NCBI RefSeq assembly: GCF_020010905.1
Contig: NZ_JAGJBY010000002.1
Span: forward strand, 4,650,001 to 4,714,000
Reading direction: 5' to 3'
Source of the DNA: Streptomyces acidiscabies
Lineage (GTDB): Bacteria; Actinomycetota; Actinomycetes; Streptomycetales; Streptomycetaceae
DNA length: 64,000 nt
Part shown: piece after piece, positions 60,482-64,000 of the stretch
Numbering within the stretch: position 1 is the first letter of the stretch
Layout of the letters: each line of letters opens with the position of its first letter
Program-made: the position numbers and the translations under genes
The notes under the pieces: generated by a model
Seen by the model: only the letters and a program-made list of their open reading frames with translations
Database searches by the model: none
Told to the model about the DNA's origin: nothing

Positions 60482-61492
60482 ATGTCAGCGCCGTACGCAA
60501 CCCCCGTCTCCGCGAGGCCGGGCCACGCGGCCTTCCACCTCGCCCGCGCCGCCGGCACCGCGCCCTCGGTGCACAACACCCAGCCGTGGTCCTTCGTCGA
60601 CGAGGGCGGGGACCACGGGTTCGAACTGCACGCCGATCCCGGACGGTGGCTGCCCCTGACCGATCCGGGAGGCCGGCAGATGGTCATCAGCTGCGGGGCG
60701 GCGCTGTTCAACGTGCGGATCGCCGTGCGGCATCTGGGCTTCCGGCCCGTGGTGACCCTCTTCCCCGACCTCGCGCGCCCGGACTTCCTGGCCCGCGTGC
60801 GGTGGGGCGCCCATGCCCCGGTGACCCGTGAAGCAGTCGTGATGGAACGGGCGATGGCCATGCGCCACACGCACCGCGGGCCGTTCGGCCCCGGGCTCCT
60901 GCCGTGGTCCCTCGTCGAGGAGCTGCGGGAGCACGCCCGCGCGGAAGGCGCCCTGCTGCAGACCATCGACAATCCGGAGAAACTGAGGATCCTCGTGGCG
61001 GCGGTACGGGAAGCGGAGTCCGCGCACCGTGCCGCCCCCGGGCACGTCTCCGAGATCGTCGGGGGATTCGGTCCCGCCACACGACCGTGGCAGGAGCGGG
61101 TGCCGCACGACGCCTGCCGTCTCGATCCCGACCGCACGTTCCTCGCGGGGCGCGACTACACGGGCCGCCTGACCGAGTGCGCGAGCGGGATGCGGCGATG
61201 GACGGAGCGCTCCGGCACGGTCGCCGTCCTGTCCACCGTCTACGACACCCGCGCCGACTGGCTGCGGGCGGGGCAGGCGCTCCAGCGGGTCCTGCTGTGC
61301 GCGGCGGCCCACGGCGTGCTGGCGGCCTTCCACACCCAGCCGCTGGAATTCCCCTCGCGGCGCGCGGAGTTGCAGGACAGGCTGACGGGAGACCGCTTTC
61401 CCCAGCTGATCCTGCGGCTCGGCCGCACCCCGGACTCCTGGACCTGCCCACGCCGCCGCCCCGCGCAGACCCTGGCCCCGGCGGCCGGGTGA
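60482..61492 (+). CDS. Acg-family FMN nitroreductase-like protein
   Basis: 336 residues, start ATG at 60482. FMN-site motif APSVHNTQPWSF (about 25-36), then DPGGRQMVISCGAALFNVR and YDTRADWLRAGQALQRVLLCAAAHG. It is paralogous to the 58182 gene on the opposite strand. Both have DevR-type palindromes nearby. It may bind FMN and act in nitro- or flavin-linked redox during growth arrest; activity is not known. Confidence 0.9.
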   Translation: MSAPYATPVSARPGHAAFHLARAAGTAPSVHNTQPWSFVDEGGDHGFELHADPGRWLPLTDPGGRQMVISCGAALFNVRIAVRHLGFRPVVTLFPDLARPDFLARVRWGAHAPVTREAVVMERAMAMRHTHRGPFGPGLLPWSLVEELREHARAEGALLQTIDNPEKLRILVAAVREAESAHRAAPGHVSEIVGGFGPATRPWQERVPHDACRLDPDRTFLAGRDYTGRLTECASGMRRWTERSGTVAVLSTVYDTRADWLRAGQALQRVLLCAAAHGVLAAFHTQPLEFPSRRAELQDRLTGDRFPQLILRLGRTPDSWTCPRRRPAQTLAPAAG

Positions 61493-61766
61493 CCCGGCGT
61501 CACTCCCTGGTCGGGCCGGCGCCGGCTGAGGCAGGTGGCGGCGAGGGTTCTTCTTGATGGCCGGGCCGGGCTGCCGTGGCCCGGGAGAGCGGACGCGTCG
61601 TGCGGGCGGTACCGGCGCAGGGAACCGTGCGGGGGCTCCTGGAAAAGACGGAGGGCCGTCGTCACGCGTGTCCCCCCGGTCGCCGCGCGGGCCTGGCATC
61701 GGGCCCTGGCGCACGAGGACCGCCCTCGCGGCGCGTTCCCCGGCCGGCTGCCGTGGCCTTTCGGGG

Positions 61767-62450
61767 TCAGACGGGAAGTGAAGCACCTGCCTCCGGTTCC
61801 GCGCCGCCCTGGTCCAGCCGGAACGGCGGGTAGACGTCGGTCAGCAGGAGGGCGTACGCCAGGACCCGCACCGTCCACCTGTTGAGGCCGGTCACCAGCT
61901 CGAAGATGCCGCGCGGATAGACACCGGTGAACAGGAGGGCGACCCCGGCGAAGAACACCAGGACCGAGATGAGGCCGCCCGAGGCCCACAGCACCCTCGG
62001 ACCGCCGCACAGGAAGCCCAGGACCACGTAATGGGGAAGGGCGAGGAGCCACCACTTCACCAGGACCAGGCCGCGGGAGAGCTCCTTGGGGTAGGCCACC
62101 TCCAGGTGCGCGGGGTAGTCGGGGACATCGGCGAGCGTGAAGGGCGGGTAGCGGTCGGTGCCCAGGGCGGCGCCCGCGTAGTAGCCCACCCGCCAGCTCC
62201 AGCGCAGGACACCGGCGGTGAAGTCGAACAGGGCCCGCGGATAGCGGCCGGTGAACAGGACGGCGAAGAACGCCACCACGCTCACCAGGGCGCAGGCCAC
62301 CCACAGCAGGACGAGGACGAGGTAGTGCGGGAGGGCCAGCAGCCACTTGACCAGCCACAGCCAGCGCGACAGCCGGGTGTCGAGGACGGCCGTGAGCCGG
62401 ACCGGATGTACCGGAGGCGGGGCCGCTTGCGGGGATGCGTGCGATGTCAT
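61767..62450 (-). CDS. DUF4389 membrane protein
   Basis: 227 residues from the ATG at 62450 (GAGGAGAA upstream). Two repeats of the DUF4389 type each have KWLLALPHYLVLVLLWVACALVSVVAFF-like and KWWLLALPHYVVLGFL-like hydrophobic stretches followed by FTGRYPRALFDFTAGVLRW or FTGVYPRGIFELVTGLNRW. About four membrane helices are expected. Such genes occur in the streptomycete dormancy locus; function unknown. Confidence 0.87.
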   Translation of the reverse strand: MTSHASPQAAPPPVHPVRLTAVLDTRLSRWLWLVKWLLALPHYLVLVLLWVACALVSVVAFFAVLFTGRYPRALFDFTAGVLRWSWRVGYYAGAALGTDRYPPFTLADVPDYPAHLEVAYPKELSRGLVLVKWWLLALPHYVVLGFLCGGPRVLWASGGLISVLVFFAGVALLFTGVYPRGIFELVTGLNRWTVRVLAYALLLTDVYPPFRLDQGGAEPEAGASLPV

Positions 62451-62526
62451 GGTTGTCGTTCTCCTCGGGATCGGGATCGGAACTGGATGAGAAACGGGAC
62501 GAGGAACAGGTTCGGCGGACGGCGCG

Positions 62527-62563
62527 TCACGAGACGGCCCTGAGTCGCCGAGCCGGACGGCCA
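62527..62563. promoter_or_regulatory. Weak pair of DevR-type sites before the DUF4389 gene
   Basis: GAGCCG-GA-CGGCCA (62550-62563) and a half-site xxxxxx-GA-CGGCCC (62527-62540), centres 23 bp apart, 77-113 bases before the DUF4389 start and on the 3' side of the ABC relic. Confidence 0.45.
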
Positions 62564-62626
62564 CCCGGGGCCCGCGCGGCTGCGAGGGCGACACTCGCAC
62601 GGTCACGTCACGCGCCTTCGGCCACG

Positions 62627-63298
62627 TCACGCGCCCACCGGCCGCTGACGGAAGGCGATCCGGCCCGGCGTCCGGCCGGCGACCTGGACGGCCTCCCGGC
62701 CCGACTCGGCCGTCGTGTGCAGGCAGGTGACCGCACCGGTGTCCTCCACGGCACCGACCACCACTCCCCGCCCCGGCGTCCCCAGGTCCTCGCGGGGCAG
62801 GACGGCGAACGGCTCGGACCGGACCCTCAGGGGGACCACCTGCTGCGGCTCGCCGTCCCTGAGGACCGCCACCCGGTCGCCCATGGTGAGGGCCTCGACC
62901 TGGTCGTGGGTGACATGGACGGTGGTCGTGCCGAGCGGCCGTCGCAGCGCCGCGATCTGGGTACGGGTCCGCACCCGCAGCTTGGCGTCCAGGTTGGACA
63001 GCGGCTCGTCCATGAGGACACCGGCCTCCTCGGCGACCCGGTGCCGGACGTCGGCCTTGCGCGGCTTGGCGATCCGCAGGGCGAAGCCCGTGTTGTCCGC
63101 GGCCGTCATGTGCGGATGGAGGGCGTGGTTCTGGAACACCATCGCGATGTCGCGGTCCTTCGGCGGCAGCCGGGTCATGTCCCGGTCACCGATGAGGACG
63201 GCACCGGAGTCGACGTCCTCCAGTTCGAGATCGTGGACGGCGGGCCGGTCCGTCTTCGGGAAGCGGCGGGTGACCTTGTCGAAGGCGGCCCTTGCCAT
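62627..63298 (-). CDS. Degenerate MsmK/UgpC-like ABC ATPase lacking Walker A and signature
   Basis: 223 residues against about 370 in full MsmK-type ATPases. The N-terminus (FDKVTRRFPKTDRPAVHDLELED) joins directly to SGAVLIGDRDMTRLPPKDRDIAMVFQNHAL, skipping the Walker A loop. The region with the LSGGQ signature between VRHRVAEEAG and VLMDEPLSNLDAK is also missing. Q-loop Gln56, Walker B (VLMDEP, 94-99) and H-loop His131 remain. Deletions are in frame. It cannot hydrolyse ATP by the standard mechanism. It might be a decaying gene or a regulatory relic; the intact frame, start and upstream elements suggest it is still expressed. Confidence 0.8.
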   Translation of the reverse strand: MARAAFDKVTRRFPKTDRPAVHDLELEDVDSGAVLIGDRDMTRLPPKDRDIAMVFQNHALHPHMTAADNTGFALRIAKPRKADVRHRVAEEAGVLMDEPLSNLDAKLRVRTRTQIAALRRPLGTTTVHVTHDQVEALTMGDRVAVLRDGEPQQVVPLRVRSEPFAVLPREDLGTPGRGVVVGAVEDTGAVTCLHTTAESGREAVQVAGRTPGRIAFRQRPVGA

Positions 63299-63311
63299 GA
63301 GCCCTCCCTCT

Positions 63312-63357
63312 CCGTGCCGTGACCCGGGGCGCGGGCGTGCCCCGGGTCACGGCACGG
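63312..63357 (-). promoter_or_regulatory. Perfect 19-bp-stem hairpin in the leader of the ABC relic
   Basis: Arms at 63312-63330 and 63339-63357 are exactly complementary, loop of 8 bases. It ends 14 bases before the start codon at 63298, between the candidate operator pair and the gene, so any transcript from that promoter would carry it. It could act as attenuator, mRNA stabiliser, or translation block. A terminator for an undetected gene farther right is the alternative. Confidence 0.75.
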
Positions 63358-63392
63358 CTCCAGTGTCGTACGCCCGGCCCGGCCGGCAGCAG

Positions 63393-63427
63393 AGGCCGGA
63401 CGGCCCCTGCCCCCGGCCGAACGGCTC
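63393..63427. promoter_or_regulatory. Pair of DevR-type sites before the ABC relic
   Basis: AGGCCG-GA-CGGCCC (centre 63399.5) and CGGCCG-AA-CGGCTC (centre 63420.5), 21 bp apart, 95-130 bases before the start codon. Confidence 0.6.
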
Positions 63428-64000
63428 CCGAAACCTGCGGCCCTTCGCACCGTGCGTGGTCGGGGTGATGGTGCGGCAGGGGCGGAGGCCGGAGGGGGAC
63501 GGCGGGGCCGCGGGCTGGGCGCGCCTGCTGTGGTGGCTCGTGCCGCGGGGCGAGCCACCGACCGACGGCGGCGTCCGGGTGTTCCGGGCCGCCGCCCCTC
63601 TCTGATCCCTGCGCGTCCACCTGCTGTCACCGCCGCTACAGGTGCGTGGACGAGCGTGGCGGGGTTCCTCGCGGCGCCGTCCCGCGGAAATCCTGGCGCG
63701 GACGGCCGGACCCGAGCCGCAGCAGTCGAGTGAGAGGACGACGCGGGTGTCGCTGGGAACGCGGAAGGCGGACACGCCTCGAAGCCCTCTCCCGCCCTGC
63801 CGGCCCGGTGCGGCGGATCTCCAGAAAACGATGCCCTGCCGAAGCGAAGCGGACAGGTTCGGCAGCCGGGGAACCAGTAGAGGGCATGCGGGAACGCGGG
63901 GCCCGCCGATGCGCTGTGATGGCCCGATTCACCGTAGATGTGCCAGCCGGTTGGGATCGACATGGACGACAAGGTCAGGACAGCGTCAGCGGGCGAGGAG
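63428..64000. other. No convincing gene up to the right edge
   Basis: Several antisense frames are open but show no family similarity or ribosome sites. The short plus-strand frame from an ATG at 63468 (about 45 codons) is not supported. An ATG at 63962 (MDDKVRTASAGEE) reads open to the window edge and could be the beginning of a plus-strand gene; 13 codons are too few to judge. Confidence 0.35.

Noticed and set aside
63468..63605. 45-codon plus-strand gene at the right end
   Set aside because: Weak start context and no similarity; cannot be supported.
1..64000. tRNA or rRNA genes, especially as an integration site near 28181
   Set aside because: No cloverleaf-like sequence with conserved TTCGA loop or CCA end, and no rRNA motifs, were seen at the insertion limits or elsewhere.

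Overview
The window looks like chromosomal DNA of a Streptomyces or close streptomycete relative. It is very GC-rich, has strong third-position GC bias (hence long meaningless antisense open frames), uses many GTG starts and GTGA/ATGA overlaps, and carries families typical of actinomycetes (DosR/DevR regulator, PntAA/PntAB/PntB, DUF1918, DUF5937, F420-type reductase, Trypco2).

Two kinds of DNA are present. The first is a dormancy/hypoxia island at 1-28180 and 52880-63430. It encodes a DosR/DevR-like response regulator (9714-10415), a DosS-like two-GAF histidine kinase (55834-57546), four two-domain universal stress proteins, a CBS-BON protein, a cyclic-nucleotide-binding protein, an HTH-PPOX protein, two Acg-type nitroreductases, OsmC, a STAS protein, a DoxX-like membrane protein, DUF1918 and a flavodoxin. 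With these is a set of central-metabolism genes suited to low oxygen: phosphoketolase and GAPDH, aldehyde and alcohol dehydrogenases, a proton-translocating transhydrogenase, and a pyruvate:ferredoxin oxidoreductase operon ending in a ferredoxin-fused NAD(P)H oxidoreductase. The island is joined by a recurring palindrome, GGGCCG-N2-CGGCCC, usually in pairs whose centres lie 18-23 bp apart, in front of nearly every stress transcription unit. I infer that this is the operator of the DevR-like regulator.

The second kind is about 24.6 kb of inserted, mosaic DNA (about 28181-52780) that separates the flavodoxin gene from the rest of the island. It starts at an AT-rich junction with a Tn554-like recombinase trio whose first member is broken. 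It then holds gene fragments (DNA ligase, TetR, XRE, luciferase-like, DinB), a complete P450-ferredoxin-ferredoxin reductase-SDR cassette with a divergent TetR gene, a two-component flavin monooxygenase with a divergent LysR gene, more SDR/AKR/F420-type reductases with TetR regulators, a 188-bp MITE-like element, and decayed IS3, Tn3, IS701, IS5 and IS1182 sequences. I saw no GGGCCG-N2-CGGCCC pairs there.

A third item lies inside the left part of the island: a Trypco2 protein overlapping a trypsin-P-loop NTPase-TPR protein (23793-27510). This pair matches the architecture of predicted NTP-dependent conflict/defence systems. At the right end, a small ABC-ATPase relic lacks Walker A and the signature motif but keeps operator-like sites and a perfect 19-bp hairpin in its leader. 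No rRNA, tRNA or CRISPR array was seen.
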